Assembly: GCA_014729815.1 (NCBI GenBank)
Contig: WJJG01000105.1
Span: 1 to 50,756, forward strand
Direction of reading: 5' to 3'
Length of the DNA: 50,756 nucleotides
From: Candidatus Eiseniibacteriota bacterium
Lineage (GTDB): Bacteria; Eisenbacteria; RBG-16-71-46; CAIMUX01; WJJG01
The notes under the pieces were generated by a model. The model had not been told where the DNA came from and made no database searches. It saw only the letters and a program-made list of their open reading frames with translations. The position numbers were made by a program, and so were the translations under genes. Below are positions 42,901-50,756 of the stretch, in pieces (positions within the stretch are counted from its first letter, which is position 1; each line of letters opens with the position of its first letter).

Positions 42901-43938
42901 TCACGCACCCAGCTTCTGCAGATTGACATGTTCCTGCACCATTGTGGTGAGTCGCGCGATCTTGTCCGACTCCTCCTTGGTCAGCAGATGCTCGATGTCG
43001 TCGATGCGTTTGGCGACCTGATAGGTGTCCTCGGCCACCAGCAGCATCGGCACGCCCCGCTCGGCGACCTGCGAGATGATGTTGGCCGGTGGCATGACGT
43101 TGTTGGTCAGCACGATGCCCACCGTGTCGCCCTCCAGCGCGGCCAGGATCATGTCGCTGCGATCCCCGCTGGTGATGACCAGGCGCTGCTCCTCGGCGAA
43201 GCGTGGTTCCCGGCGTGCGGCGTCGGCGTCCATGGCGCCGACGAAGATGTGCTTGACCGTGCGGTCGAGCTGCCCCTCGCCGGAGAGGATCTTGGCGAAG
43301 AGCACGCCGGCCAGGAAGCCGACCGAAGGGTGCGTCAGCTCGGCATCGAAGGGAATCACGCCCAGCAGGGGAATGCCCAGCTCGTCGATGTGACGGCGGT
43401 AGGTGTTCTCGAAGTCGTCGGGATCCTTGACCTGATTGGCGATCGCTCCGATCAGAGGCACTCCGCGCAGGTCGATATGGTGCTTGAAGAACTGCAGATC
43501 GTCGAGGATCTCGTCCTCGGGCCCACTGGCCACCAGGAGCAGCTGCGCCTCGGCATGCTGCGCCACTGTGAGTGCATCCAGGTGCACCGAGCCGCCGAAG
43601 CCGAGATCCTTCCCGGCCTCGATGAAGACCAGCTGCTTGCCCTCTTCGATCTGCGCCAGCAGCTGGCCCAGCTTGGCGCGGGTCGACGCCTGGTCGTACA
43701 TGAATCGCAGCTTCGAATGATCGAAGCCGATACTCATCTCCTCCGGCTCGGAGTCGAGCCCCAGGATGTTGACCACCAGCGCCGAGTCGTAGTCCCACAG
43801 GCGCTTCTTGCGGTAGAGCAGCCGATCGCCGAACGGCTTCATGTATCCCACCGGCTTCTGCAGCGTGCGCGCCATCCCGATGATGGCGCTCGTCTTGCCG
43901 GCGCCCTCACGCGTCGAGGCAACGACCAGTCTAGGCAT
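42901..43938 (-). CDS. BioD-like P-loop / DRTGG domain protein (phosphotransacetylase-family N-terminal module)
   Basis: This 345-residue protein matches the N-terminal, non-catalytic part of long phosphotransacetylases. It begins with a dethiobiotin-synthetase-like P-loop, 'VVASTREGAGKTSAIIGMAR', and 'GYMKPFGDRLLYRKKRLWDY'. A DRTGG-like domain follows, around 'VKHIFVGAMDADAARREPRF', 'LVITSGDRSDMILAALEGDT' and 'GIVLTNNVMPPANIISQVAE'. The catalytic Pta domain is absent. Its start overlaps the stop of the acetyl-CoA synthetase gene by 8 bp, with GGAGGGAG upstream. A regulatory role for that enzyme is inferred from the gene coupling and the Pta parallel. Confidence 0.8.
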   Translation of the reverse strand: MPRLVVASTREGAGKTSAIIGMARTLQKPVGYMKPFGDRLLYRKKRLWDYDSALVVNILGLDSEPEEMSIGFDHSKLRFMYDQASTRAKLGQLLAQIEEGKQLVFIEAGKDLGFGGSVHLDALTVAQHAEAQLLLVASGPEDEILDDLQFFKHHIDLRGVPLIGAIANQVKDPDDFENTYRRHIDELGIPLLGVIPFDAELTHPSVGFLAGVLFAKILSGEGQLDRTVKHIFVGAMDADAARREPRFAEEQRLVITSGDRSDMILAALEGDTVGIVLTNNVMPPANIISQVAERGVPMLLVAEDTYQVAKRIDDIEHLLTKEESDKIARLTTMVQEHVNLQKLGA

Positions 43939-46069
43939 CTGTACTCCCTCCGGCAGTCTCGGTGAGCAATACCCGCACATCGACCGCCTTGGCTCCGTGG
44001 CCCTGTTCGTAGGCCACCAGCGGGTTGACTTCGATATCGGAGATCTCCGGGCAGTGCCGGATGATCGTGGCGAGGCGGATGATCGCATCGGTGACGCTCT
44101 CGATGTCGCGGCGCTCCTCGCCACGCACACCGAGCAGCAGGGGATAGGCGCGGATCTCCTTCATCATCGCCAGCACTTCGCGCCGATCGAGCGGCGCCGC
44201 GCGGAAGGAGACATCCTTGAGCACCTCGACGTAGATCCCGCCCATGCCGAACATGACGATCGGCCCGAAGCTGGCATCGCGCCGCGCGCCGGCGATCAGC
44301 TCGACGCCCGAGGCGACCATCTCGGCGACCTCGATCCCCTGGATCCGCGCCTGCGGCATGCGCGTGCGGCAGTTGCGCATGATCGCCTGGTAGGCGTCGA
44401 TGACCTCCTCGCGGTCTTCCAGATCGAGCGCCACGCCGCCCACATCGCTCTTGTGCAGGATGTCGCGCGAGACGACCTTCAGCACCAGCGGGTAGCCGAT
44501 CTGCTCGGCGGCCTGTACGGCCTCGTCCAGATTGCGCACCACGCGACTGCGGGGCAGCGGGATGCCGATGGCGTCCATCAGCGCCTGCCCTTCATGCGCC
44601 AGCAGAAAGCTCCGCTTCTCCGACCGCGCACCGCGTACGATCCGGTCGATGGCGGCGGTGTCGATCTCGGTCTCGTCCGTCGCATCGCGGCGCTGCTGCA
44701 GGTAGCGCCCGTAGCTGTAGAGCCCGCCCATGCAGGCCACGGTCTCGTAGACGTCCCCGAAGACCGGCACGCGCTCCTTGGTGAGCGTATCGAGGCTCGT
44801 CTCGGTGTCGGCGCCGCCAAAGATCGAGAAGAGCAGCGGCTTGCCGCGCTCCTTGTACCGCGCGTAGTTGCGGCGGATCATCTTCATCAGGGACTCGGCG
44901 TCGAAGAGCGCCGTCTCGCAATAGAGCGCCAGGACAGAGTGGATCTTCTCGCTCGTGAGCGCCGCGTCGAGGGCTACGCGGTAGTGTTCGGCGCTGGCTT
45001 GGCCGGTCAGATCGATCGGATTCTTGGTCGAGCCGAAGTCGGGTGTGACCGGACTGAAGATCTCCTTGAGGGTCTGGGCATCATCATAGAGCGGCACGTC
45101 GTATTTCTCGCAGGCATCCGTGGCCAGCACGCCGATGCCGCCGCCGTTGGTGACGATGACGGCATGGCGGCCCGCGGGCGGAGGCGTCTCCGAGAGGAAC
45201 TTGCAGAGGTTGAAGGCTTCCTCCACGCTCTCGGCGCGCAGTACGCCCGCCTGGCGCATGACCGCCTCGAAAATCGCGTCCGACCCGGCCAGCGAGCCGG
45301 TGTGCGAGGCGGCCGCTACCGCGCCGCGCTTCGAGCGCCCCGACTTGATCGCCACGACCGGCTTCCGGCCGGTCGTCTCGCGCAGGACCTCGAGCAGCTC
45401 CTCGCCCTCGCGCACCCCTTCGATGTACATCAGGATCGTGCGCGTGTTGGCATCCTCCATCAGATAGCGCAGCAGGTCGGCCTCGTCGATGTCGGCCTTG
45501 TTGCCCACCGAGATCATGGCCGAGATGCCGACGTTCTCGACGGCCGTCTTGCCGATCATCGCCAGACCCAGGGCGCCGCTCTGCGTGATGATCGCCACGC
45601 TGCCGTGGCGGATCCCACCGGGCCCGAAGGTCGCATCCAGCGAAGCGGAGGCCGAGAACATGCCGAAGATGTTGGGCCCCAGGATGCGCATGCCGCGCTC
45701 GGTGGCGTAGCCGACGAGCTGGCGTTCCTCTTCGAGGTTGCCGACCTCGGAGAAGCCCGAGGTGATCACCAGATTGTACTTCGTGCCCCGATCAGCCAGA
45801 TCCTGCACCGCACCCAGTGCGTACTTGGCGGGCACGCAGGTGACCGCCAGGTCGATCTCGGTCGGGACGTCCGCGGCCCTGGCGTAGACCGGGCGGCCGA
45901 GGATCTCGCCCCCCTTGGGATTGACCGGGTAGATCTTGCCCCCGTAGCCGCCCTCGATGATGTTCTCGAGGATCGTGTGCCCGATCTTGCCCGGCGTGTG
46001 CGAGGCGCCGATCACCGCGACCGAGCGCGGCTCGAAGAGACGGCGAATGTGCGGTCCGTTACCCGGCAT
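43931..46069 (-). CDS. ADP-forming acetate-CoA ligase, fused alpha-beta subunits
   Basis: This 712-residue enzyme interconverts acetyl-CoA (or acyl-CoA), ADP and Pi with acetate, CoA and ATP. It allows substrate-level ATP formation in fermenters. The N-terminal CoA-binding domain shows 'SVAVIGASHTPGKIGHTILE'. The CoA-ligase domain carries 'ILGPNIFGMFSASASLDATF' and the phosphorylated His256 in 'GAVAAASHTGSLAGSD'. The C-terminal ATP-grasp domain has 'GYPLVLKVVSRDILHKSDVG' and 'FGPIVMFGMGGIYVEVLKD'. The start overlaps the upstream CoA-transferase gene by 11 bp, so the genes are probably cotranslated. Confidence 0.95.
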   Translation of the reverse strand: MPGNGPHIRRLFEPRSVAVIGASHTPGKIGHTILENIIEGGYGGKIYPVNPKGGEILGRPVYARAADVPTEIDLAVTCVPAKYALGAVQDLADRGTKYNLVITSGFSEVGNLEEERQLVGYATERGMRILGPNIFGMFSASASLDATFGPGGIRHGSVAIITQSGALGLAMIGKTAVENVGISAMISVGNKADIDEADLLRYLMEDANTRTILMYIEGVREGEELLEVLRETTGRKPVVAIKSGRSKRGAVAAASHTGSLAGSDAIFEAVMRQAGVLRAESVEEAFNLCKFLSETPPPAGRHAVIVTNGGGIGVLATDACEKYDVPLYDDAQTLKEIFSPVTPDFGSTKNPIDLTGQASAEHYRVALDAALTSEKIHSVLALYCETALFDAESLMKMIRRNYARYKERGKPLLFSIFGGADTETSLDTLTKERVPVFGDVYETVACMGGLYSYGRYLQQRRDATDETEIDTAAIDRIVRGARSEKRSFLLAHEGQALMDAIGIPLPRSRVVRNLDEAVQAAEQIGYPLVLKVVSRDILHKSDVGGVALDLEDREEVIDAYQAIMRNCRTRMPQARIQGIEVAEMVASGVELIAGARRDASFGPIVMFGMGGIYVEVLKDVSFRAAPLDRREVLAMMKEIRAYPLLLGVRGEERRDIESVTDAIIRLATIIRHCPEISDIEVNPLVAYEQGHGAKAVDVRVLLTETAGGSTDA

Positions 46070-47978
46070 GATGTCCTCTGAAACGCATGCGCAGCTCCAC
46101 GACCCCTTCGGCCGTGCGGCGCTGGATGTCGAAACCCATCTTCTCGAAGAGACTCAGCATCGGGCGGTTCTCGATCAATACCTCGGCCGAGAAGCCCAGC
46201 AGGCCCTGCTTCTGGGCCAGCTGCGTCAGATAGGAGAGGATCTCCGTGCCGACCCCGTGTCCCTGGTAGTCGTCGCGCACCACGAGCGCCACCTCGGCGG
46301 TGTGCGTGTGTTCGTCGATGCCGTACTGCCCCACACCCAGGAGCTTTTCGCGCTCCTCGTCGGGCGCCTCGCCGGCTTCCACCGCCAGGATGACCATCTC
46401 CTTCGTGTAGTCGATGATCACGAACTCCTGCAGTCGCTCGTGGGGCATATCCAGCCGCTGCGAGATGAAGCGCTTGTAGATGCTCTGGTCCGAGAGCGAG
46501 TAGAAGAACTCCTTGAGAAGCGGCTCGTCGCTGATCTTGACCGGTCGCAGCTGCATGCTCAGACCCGAGCGCGTCGTGCGCACCACCTCGAGGTCCTCGG
46601 GGTACTCGCCGCGCTTGCCGGGGATGAAGGCCTGGTCCGTGTAGATCAGCTTGCGGCGCTTGGCCTCGGCGATCAAGTCGGAGCGGAACTTCGGGTGAGC
46701 GATCGCCACCAGGGCCATCGCCCGCTCGCGGATATTTTTGCCGTGCAAGTAGGCGATCCCGTATTCGGTGACGACGTAGTGCGTGTCGCCGCGATCGAGC
46801 GTCACACCGGCCCCCTTCTCGAGATAGGGGACGATGCGTGAGACCTCCCCGTCCCGCGCGGTGGAGGGCAGCGCCAGGATCGTCTTGCCGCCGGGCGCCA
46901 GCACCGCGCCGCGCATGAAATCGGCATGCCCGCCGATGCCGCTGAAGAAGGTCTCGCCGATCGAGTCGGCCGTGGCCTGTCCGGTCAGATCGATCTGCAG
47001 CGAAGAGTTGATGGCCGTCATGTTCTCGATGCGCGCGATCGTCAACGGGTTGTTCGTGTAGCTGATCTGGCGGAACTCCACGGCCGGGTTGTCGTCGAGG
47101 AACTCGTAGGTCTCGCGGCGGCCCATGCAGAAGGTGCCCACCGCCTTGCCGCGATCGATCGACTTGCGCGAGTTGTCGACCACGCCGCGCTTCATCAGCT
47201 CGACCAACCCGTCGCCGATCAGCTCGGTATGGATGCCCAGGCGCTTCTTGTCACGCAGGTTGCGGATCACTGCATTGGGAATGCTGCCGTAGCCGACCTG
47301 GATCGTATCGCCATCCTGGACGATGCGCGCCACATACCCGCCGATCCGCTCGGCGATCTCGTCGGGCGCGTCGTCCTTGTACTCGAGGATCGGCTCGTCG
47401 TGGGGCAGGAGGAAGTCGACGTCGCGCATGTGCACGAACGTATCGCCGTGCACGCGCGGGAAGTGGCTGTTGACCTGGGCGATCACCAGCGAGGCGTTGT
47501 CGACCGCGGCCTTGGTGATGTCCACGCTGACGCCCAGACTCATGTAGCCGTGCTCGTCGGGACGCGAGACCTGGATCAGGGCTACATCGACCGGCACCTG
47601 CCCGCGCTGCAGCAGATCGGGGATCTGCGAGAGGAAGACCGGCGAGTAGTCCGCCAGGCCCTCGTTGACCGCCTCGCGCGAGCTGTTGCTGATGAAGAAG
47701 GAGTTGTGACGGAAATTCCGCTGGAACTTCCGATCCGTGTAGGGCGCCACACCCAGTGTCCAGACGTGGAAGACCTCGGCGCCGAAGATCGCCTTGGGGT
47801 GATCGCGCACGTAGTCGATCAGGGCCTGCACGAGGTACTGCGGCTCGCCGCAGCCGGTGCTGATGAAGATCCGATCGCCGCGATGGATCCGCGCGAAGAT
47901 CTTCTCCTCGGGCGCGAACTTCTCCGGATACTGCTCGCGCAGCAACTCGAGGCTCTTCTGTGTCCGCTCGTCAGCCAT
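46059..47978 (-). CDS. Acetyl-CoA hydrolase/CoA-transferase fused to GNAT acetyltransferase
   Basis: This 639-residue protein has an Ach1/4-hydroxybutyrate CoA-transferase module in residues ~1-450: 'GDRIFISTGCGEPQYLVQAL', 'DTIQVGYGSIPNAVIRNL', 'GLVELMKRGVVDN' and 'VVTEYGIAYLHGKNIRERA'. Residues ~475-639 are a GNAT domain: 'QLRPVKISDEPLLKEFFY', then the acetyl-CoA-binding 'VVRDDYQGHGVGTEILSYL'. This fusion is known in other bacteria. The GNAT part may acetylate lysines to tune the pathway. The ATG at 47978 is chosen over a GTG four codons upstream because GGAAGGTGG fits it. It is the first gene of the acyl-CoA operon. Confidence 0.9.
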   Translation of the reverse strand: MADERTQKSLELLREQYPEKFAPEEKIFARIHRGDRIFISTGCGEPQYLVQALIDYVRDHPKAIFGAEVFHVWTLGVAPYTDRKFQRNFRHNSFFISNSSREAVNEGLADYSPVFLSQIPDLLQRGQVPVDVALIQVSRPDEHGYMSLGVSVDITKAAVDNASLVIAQVNSHFPRVHGDTFVHMRDVDFLLPHDEPILEYKDDAPDEIAERIGGYVARIVQDGDTIQVGYGSIPNAVIRNLRDKKRLGIHTELIGDGLVELMKRGVVDNSRKSIDRGKAVGTFCMGRRETYEFLDDNPAVEFRQISYTNNPLTIARIENMTAINSSLQIDLTGQATADSIGETFFSGIGGHADFMRGAVLAPGGKTILALPSTARDGEVSRIVPYLEKGAGVTLDRGDTHYVVTEYGIAYLHGKNIRERAMALVAIAHPKFRSDLIAEAKRRKLIYTDQAFIPGKRGEYPEDLEVVRTTRSGLSMQLRPVKISDEPLLKEFFYSLSDQSIYKRFISQRLDMPHERLQEFVIIDYTKEMVILAVEAGEAPDEEREKLLGVGQYGIDEHTHTAEVALVVRDDYQGHGVGTEILSYLTQLAQKQGLLGFSAEVLIENRPMLSLFEKMGFDIQRRTAEGVVELRMRFRGHHAG

Positions 47979-48065
47979 GGTCCGTTCCACCTTCCGCTCG
48001 CTGCGTAGCGGGCGCCGGCCCGCTCGAAGGAATCCAACATTCTGCTACCGCCCGGCCCCCGCGCG

Positions 48066-48093
48066 GAATGATATTTTGGCATCTCGATCATTC
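48066..48093. promoter_or_regulatory. AT-rich inverted repeat upstream of acyl-CoA operon
   Basis: GAATGAT and ATCATTC form a 7-bp inverted repeat separated by 14 bp in an AT-rich patch, about 90-115 bp upstream of the CoA-transferase start. It has the shape of a dimeric repressor site. A TATCAT -10-like word on the minus strand lies inside it, but no good -35 was found. Confidence 0.3.
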
Positions 48094-48176
48094 GATAGGA
48101 TGGTGCGCCCGACCAAGAGGCGTAGTCCACTGTGCTGCAAAGTGTTGCCAGGTCGAAGCGGCCTCGCCGCCGATCG

Positions 48177-48707
48177 CTAGCGCGCGATCGTCAGACGAAT
48201 GTCGTCGATCCAGACCGTTCCGGTGCCGGTGACGACCAGATTCAGCTTCACGTTGTCGGGGTTCTCGCCCTCCTTGAGGAAGAAGGGGATCTCCTGCGAG
48301 GTCCAATCGTTGGACCCGCTGAGCGCCGACTGCATTCCGCGCGAGAAGGCCTCCCCGATCCCCGGGAAGTGGCACCACATCTCCAGGTAGGTTTGCCCCT
48401 CGAGATCCTCGGTGCGCAGGCGCGCCTGGTAGTCGAGGCGTCCGTTCTCGACATCCAGATCCCCGGTCTCGAAGAGATTCACCACCAATGGCTCGGACGC
48501 GGTGATGCGCAGCGATCCACCTCCATCGGCGCTGATCTCGCCATCCAGCTCCACGTCTGAGGAGCGGATCACACCCTCGAGGCTATCGAGCGGGTAGTGC
48601 TTGAGCTCGGTCACCTCGGGGGGGCCGCTGCTACAGCCGGCGCACAGCAGCGCGGCGCAGCAGAGGCTGGCCCACACGAACGCCCAGACCCGGGAACGGT
48701 ACCTCAT
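48177..48707 (-). CDS. Lipoprotein with carbohydrate-binding-like jelly roll
   Basis: This 176-residue protein starts behind GAAGGAGGAGGCC. The signal 'AFVWASLCCAALLCAGCSSG' ends in a lipobox-like AGC followed by SS. The mature part looks like a beta-sandwich of the carbohydrate-binding or CIA30 kind: 'GEISADGGGSLRITASEPLV', 'QARLRTEDLEGQTYLEMWC', and the terminal 'GTGTVWIDDIRLTIAR', a common end strand in such folds. The ligand is unknown. A 28-bp spacer separates it from the small membrane protein gene upstream, so they may be cotranscribed. Confidence 0.75.
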   Translation of the reverse strand: MRYRSRVWAFVWASLCCAALLCAGCSSGPPEVTELKHYPLDSLEGVIRSSDVELDGEISADGGGSLRITASEPLVVNLFETGDLDVENGRLDYQARLRTEDLEGQTYLEMWCHFPGIGEAFSRGMQSALSGSNDWTSQEIPFFLKEGENPDNVKLNLVVTGTGTVWIDDIRLTIAR

Positions 48708-48735
48708 GGCGATGGCCTCCTCCTTCTCGGCGATC

Positions 48736-48981
48736 CTACGGCTCCTCTTCCTCAGACTCGTCCGACGGCACGGTTCGATAGGGCACGTCGATGACCTCCT
48801 CGGGCGGCAGCTTGACGCCCTGCGAGGAGCCCCGACGGCGCATCCGCTGCGGACCGGATGCGGGGCCCGCGCGGCGACGGGCATTGCGGCGCTGCAGCCA
48901 GGTGCCCAGCGCCCGCACGCCCGACATCACCAGGCTGAAAACCAGCACGGCCAGGATGGCCCGCAGCAAGAGCGCGATCAT
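48736..48981 (-). CDS. Small single-span membrane protein
   Basis: This 81-residue protein has one N-terminal membrane segment, 'ALLLRAILAVLVFSLVMSGV', then a basic stretch 'RRNARRRAGPASGPQRMRRR'. It ends in an acidic tail, 'PPEEVIDVPYRTVPSDESEE'. A short 'EVIDVPYRTV' motif resembles the 'xDVDYEEV' tails of DUF4834-like small membrane proteins (weak recall). GGAGAGGGAACC precedes the ATG. Function unknown. Confidence 0.7.
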   Translation of the reverse strand: MIALLLRAILAVLVFSLVMSGVRALGTWLQRRNARRRAGPASGPQRMRRRGSSQGVKLPPEEVIDVPYRTVPSDESEEEEP

Positions 48982-49068
48982 GGTTCCCTCTCCGGGGGCG
49001 ACCGTAGCACAGCGCCCGAGGACAGGGAACCAGACCGCCAGCCTACGAACCGCGCTGGGCCCCGCGTA

Positions 49069-50112
49069 CTACCGGCGCCGCGGCGGCGGAGGCGGCGGCT
49101 TGCGACGGTGCCGCGGCGGGGGCGGCTTGCGTCCCGGACCCGCGTGGCGGCGAACGACGCGCCGATGGTGGAGCACCCGCTTGGCCAGCTTCGGGTGGCG
49201 ATAGTGGAAGCGCGCATGACGGCGCAGCAGCGGCTTGCGCGCGATCAGCAGACGATGGCCCCAGACACGCCGCGCCAGCGCCGGCCGGCGACCGAGCCAG
49301 ACGCGGCGGGACCAGAGAAGCCGGTGAATCCGCGGGGTCCGGGCAGCGCGCAGGCGATAGCGCCACCAGGTGCGCCAGAGCGCAGGCCGCGGGCGCCACC
49401 AGCGCCAGTGTGCGCGCAGGGCGCGCGCGATCGGCGGACGGGCCCGCACGTAGTGGTGCAGTCGCCACCAGGCCCGATAGAGGCCCGGGTGGGCACGCAG
49501 GTAGTCGACGAGCACAACGATCTGCGGATCGGATCCACTGTACGTGGGCGCGGCTTCACTGGCGAAGATCTCCTCGGCCAGATCCGCGTCACCCTGCACC
49601 TCGGCCACCGCCTCGGCGTGTGCCTCGAAGTCCTCGGCGTCTTCGGCGGCGGCCGTCTCGAACGCCTCCATGCGTTCGCCCAGATCCTCGTCGCTGGCCA
49701 TCAGGCTGTCGAAGGCCGCCATCTGGGATTCGGCCTCCGGATCGTCGGCCGCGGCCTCCTCGAGCTCCTGGGCGCGCTGGGCGAGCAGCGAGTCCTCGGC
49801 CAGCGCCTCGTAGTAGGCCGCTTCGTGCTCGGCCAGCTCCGGATGCGCGTCGACCGAATCCTGGTAGGCCAGGAAGCTCTCTTCGGCTTCCGGGTCTTCG
49901 GAGAGGGCGCCCTGCAGCGCCTCGATTTCCTCACGCTCCCCGGGGTTCTCGGCGAGCAGCTGATCGTAGTCCGAATCGGTGGACGGCTCCGCAGCCGATA
50001 TGCCGGGCGCGGCGAGCAGCGGGAGGACCAGCAATCCCAGCCGGAGCCCCCAGCGGGGCACGGACGTGGCGCGTCGGCGGCGGTTCGGCACACGAATCGA
50101 GGCAGCCATCAT
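49069..50112 (-). CDS. Exported charge-segregated protein of tandem 17-residue repeats
   Basis: I do not recognise a family for this 347-residue protein. A signal peptide ('GLRLGLLVLPLLAAPGISA') is followed by seven consecutive 17-residue acidic units (residues 56-174), for example 'HPELAEHEAAYYEALAE'. A linker follows (175-194), then a 13-residue unit. Next come five 17-residue basic/aromatic units (208-292), for example 'RPALWRTWWRYRLRAAR', another 13-mer and a last 17-mer. Units mostly begin with X-Pro and have Leu/Ile at position 4. The tail (323-347) is Pro/Arg-rich. The 13 versus 17 lengths differ by one helical turn, which suggests stacked helices. Acidic and basic halves could pair within or between molecules. 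AAGGAGG precedes tandem ATGs. Confidence 0.85.
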   Translation of the reverse strand: MMAASIRVPNRRRRATSVPRWGLRLGLLVLPLLAAPGISAAEPSTDSDYDQLLAENPGEREEIEALQGALSEDPEAEESFLAYQDSVDAHPELAEHEAAYYEALAEDSLLAQRAQELEEAAADDPEAESQMAAFDSLMASDEDLGERMEAFETAAAEDAEDFEAHAEAVAEVQGDADLAEEIFASEAAPTYSGSDPQIVVLVDYLRAHPGLYRAWWRLHHYVRARPPIARALRAHWRWWRPRPALWRTWWRYRLRAARTPRIHRLLWSRRVWLGRRPALARRVWGHRLLIARKPLLRRHARFHYRHPKLAKRVLHHRRVVRRHAGPGRKPPPPRHRRKPPPPPPRRR

Positions 50113-50502
50113 CGTTCCTCCTTGGCAAGCGAGTCGGTTCGGTTCCTCCTCCCTGCGGTGGGTGGGAAGCGATCTTCCGGGAACGGGCGCGGGTGCGTCT
50201 GCGGCGATGTGGGACCGTTCGCCTCCTGTCTATCCCGCTTGGCAGCCGCGGTCAAGCCGCCCGGGGCTCGGGGGCCGCCACTCGGCGCTCGGGGGGGCGT
50301 CGGACGGGGCCCCGGACGGGCCGAGGCGCCCCGGGGGTGTCGGAAGTGGCCTCGGGGGGTGCTCGAGACTGTACCCGGGGTGGCCGGGGTTGCCGCGCGA
50401 GTTCCAAACCCCGGGAGTGGAACCGGCCGGCGGCCAGGGCGTAGGATGGGATCCTGCAAGAGGCGCAAGGGACGTATGTCACCGGAAGCGAGGAGGTGCG
50501 GG
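50113..50502. other. GC-rich divergent intergenic region
   Basis: This 390-bp spacer lies between the charge-segregated repeat protein and the glycine-zipper lipoprotein genes, which diverge here. It is extremely GC-rich between 50270 and 50420, with runs of G. No promoter, repeat or coding frame could be assigned. Confidence 0.45.
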
Positions 50503-50756
50503 ATGCGTTCGATGACAGTCTACCGTGGAAGGACGATCCTGATCGTCTTGCTCCTGCCGGCTCTGATCGGCTGGAGCGGCTGCGGCTCGCGCACCAAGAA
50601 GGGCGCCGGGATCGGCGCGGCGGCCGGTGCTGTGACCGGCGCGGTGATCGGGCATCAGAGCGGTCACAAGACGGAAGGCGCGGTCATCGGGGCCGTGGGC
50701 GCCCGCCTGGACAAGCAGGCCGAGGAGCTGGCGCAGATCGCCGAGACGCGCCGCAC
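50503..50756 (+). CDS. Glycine-zipper lipoprotein, probable OmpA-family (partial)
   Basis: The gene runs off the window after 84 codons. The ATG follows GAGGAGGTGCGGG. 'VLLLPALIGWSGCGSRTKKG' contains a lipobox (WSGC). It is followed by a glycine-zipper segment, 'GAGIGAAAGAVTGAVIGH' then 'GAVIGAVGARLDKQAEEL', as found before the OmpA peptidoglycan-binding domain in YiaD-like lipoproteins. The OmpA domain itself would lie beyond the window. It is likely anchored in the outer membrane. Confidence 0.8.
   Translation, partial: MRSMTVYRGRTILIVLLLPALIGWSGCGSRTKKGAGIGAAAGAVTGAVIGHQSGHKTEGAVIGAVGARLDKQAEELAQIAETRR

Noticed and set aside
46059-47978. CoA-transferase/GNAT fusion as a novel architecture
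   Set aside because: This bifunctional arrangement is already known in other bacteria, so only the operon context was kept as a finding.
1-50756. tRNA, rRNA, CRISPR array, replication origin or prophage signals
   Set aside because: No T-loop-like GGTTCGAATCC context, no rRNA landmark, no regularly spaced repeats and no phage genes were seen by eye. A tRNAscan or Infernal run could still find something missed.

Overview
The window is GC-rich, Gram-negative-type DNA packed with exported proteins, and it contains no RNA genes that I can recognise. Two proteins end in an FlgD-like / type IX-style C-terminal domain: a gingipain-like C25 protease and a Tat-exported aminotransferase. There are also many lipoproteins, a parallel beta-helix protein ending in a cysteine-rich 'SPCAP...IGAWPVGC' tail, and a fused ADP-forming acetyl-CoA synthetase. 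Together these suggest an uncultured member of the FCB superphylum, for example an Eisenbacteria- or Latescibacteria-like lineage. This assignment is inferred from protein style and not from a marker gene. Most true starts have a strong AGGAGG-type ribosome binding site, which was used to choose starts.

Layout. 1-8.0 kb: SlyD-like FKBP, GT-C membrane protein, atypical pyruvate kinase, exported SCP2/cupin protein, a short element with 21-bp inverted ends, a small hypothetical, and a GT-C membrane protein with C-terminal TPRs. 8.1-12.3 kb: outer-membrane-like barrel, repeat-bearing divergent intergenic region, beta-propeller lipoprotein, truncated S41-protease remnant, and a lipoprotein with a cysteine-less rhodanese domain. 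12.9-18.8 kb: exported PIMT and enoyl-CoA hydratase homologue, two paralogous lipoproteins separated by hairpins, and a large lipoprotein. 19-24.8 kb (minus strand): M16 protease, beta-helix protein, C1-like cysteine protease. 25-29.2 kb: beta-propeller, nitroreductase, frame-broken zinc ribbon, SplB-like radical SAM protein, IS1380 transposase remnant. 29.5-41.3 kb: C25 protease with terminator and candidate promoter, patatin, DMT transporter, S9 peptidase, caspase-like DUF6642-type protein, exported aminotransferase, and a ferritin-like/SpoIIE phosphatase.

41.4-48.0 kb (minus strand) holds two tightly overlapping operons. One is a thiol-redox cassette of nitroreductase, glutaredoxin, and FTR catalytic chain fused to rubredoxin. 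The other is an acyl-CoA/acetate cassette of CoA-transferase/GNAT, ADP-forming acetyl-CoA synthetase, and a BioD-like/DRTGG protein. The end of the window (48.2-50.8 kb) has a lipoprotein, a small membrane protein, a strikingly charge-segregated exported repeat protein, and the start of a glycine-zipper lipoprotein.

Taken together, the region combines anaerobic-style energy and redox metabolism with a heavy investment in secreted proteases and surface proteins. The best candidates for something undescribed are: the exported protein built of 17-residue repeats that switch from strongly acidic to strongly basic; the surface-targeted HisC-like aminotransferase; and the phosphatase with an N-terminal half-ferritin bundle.
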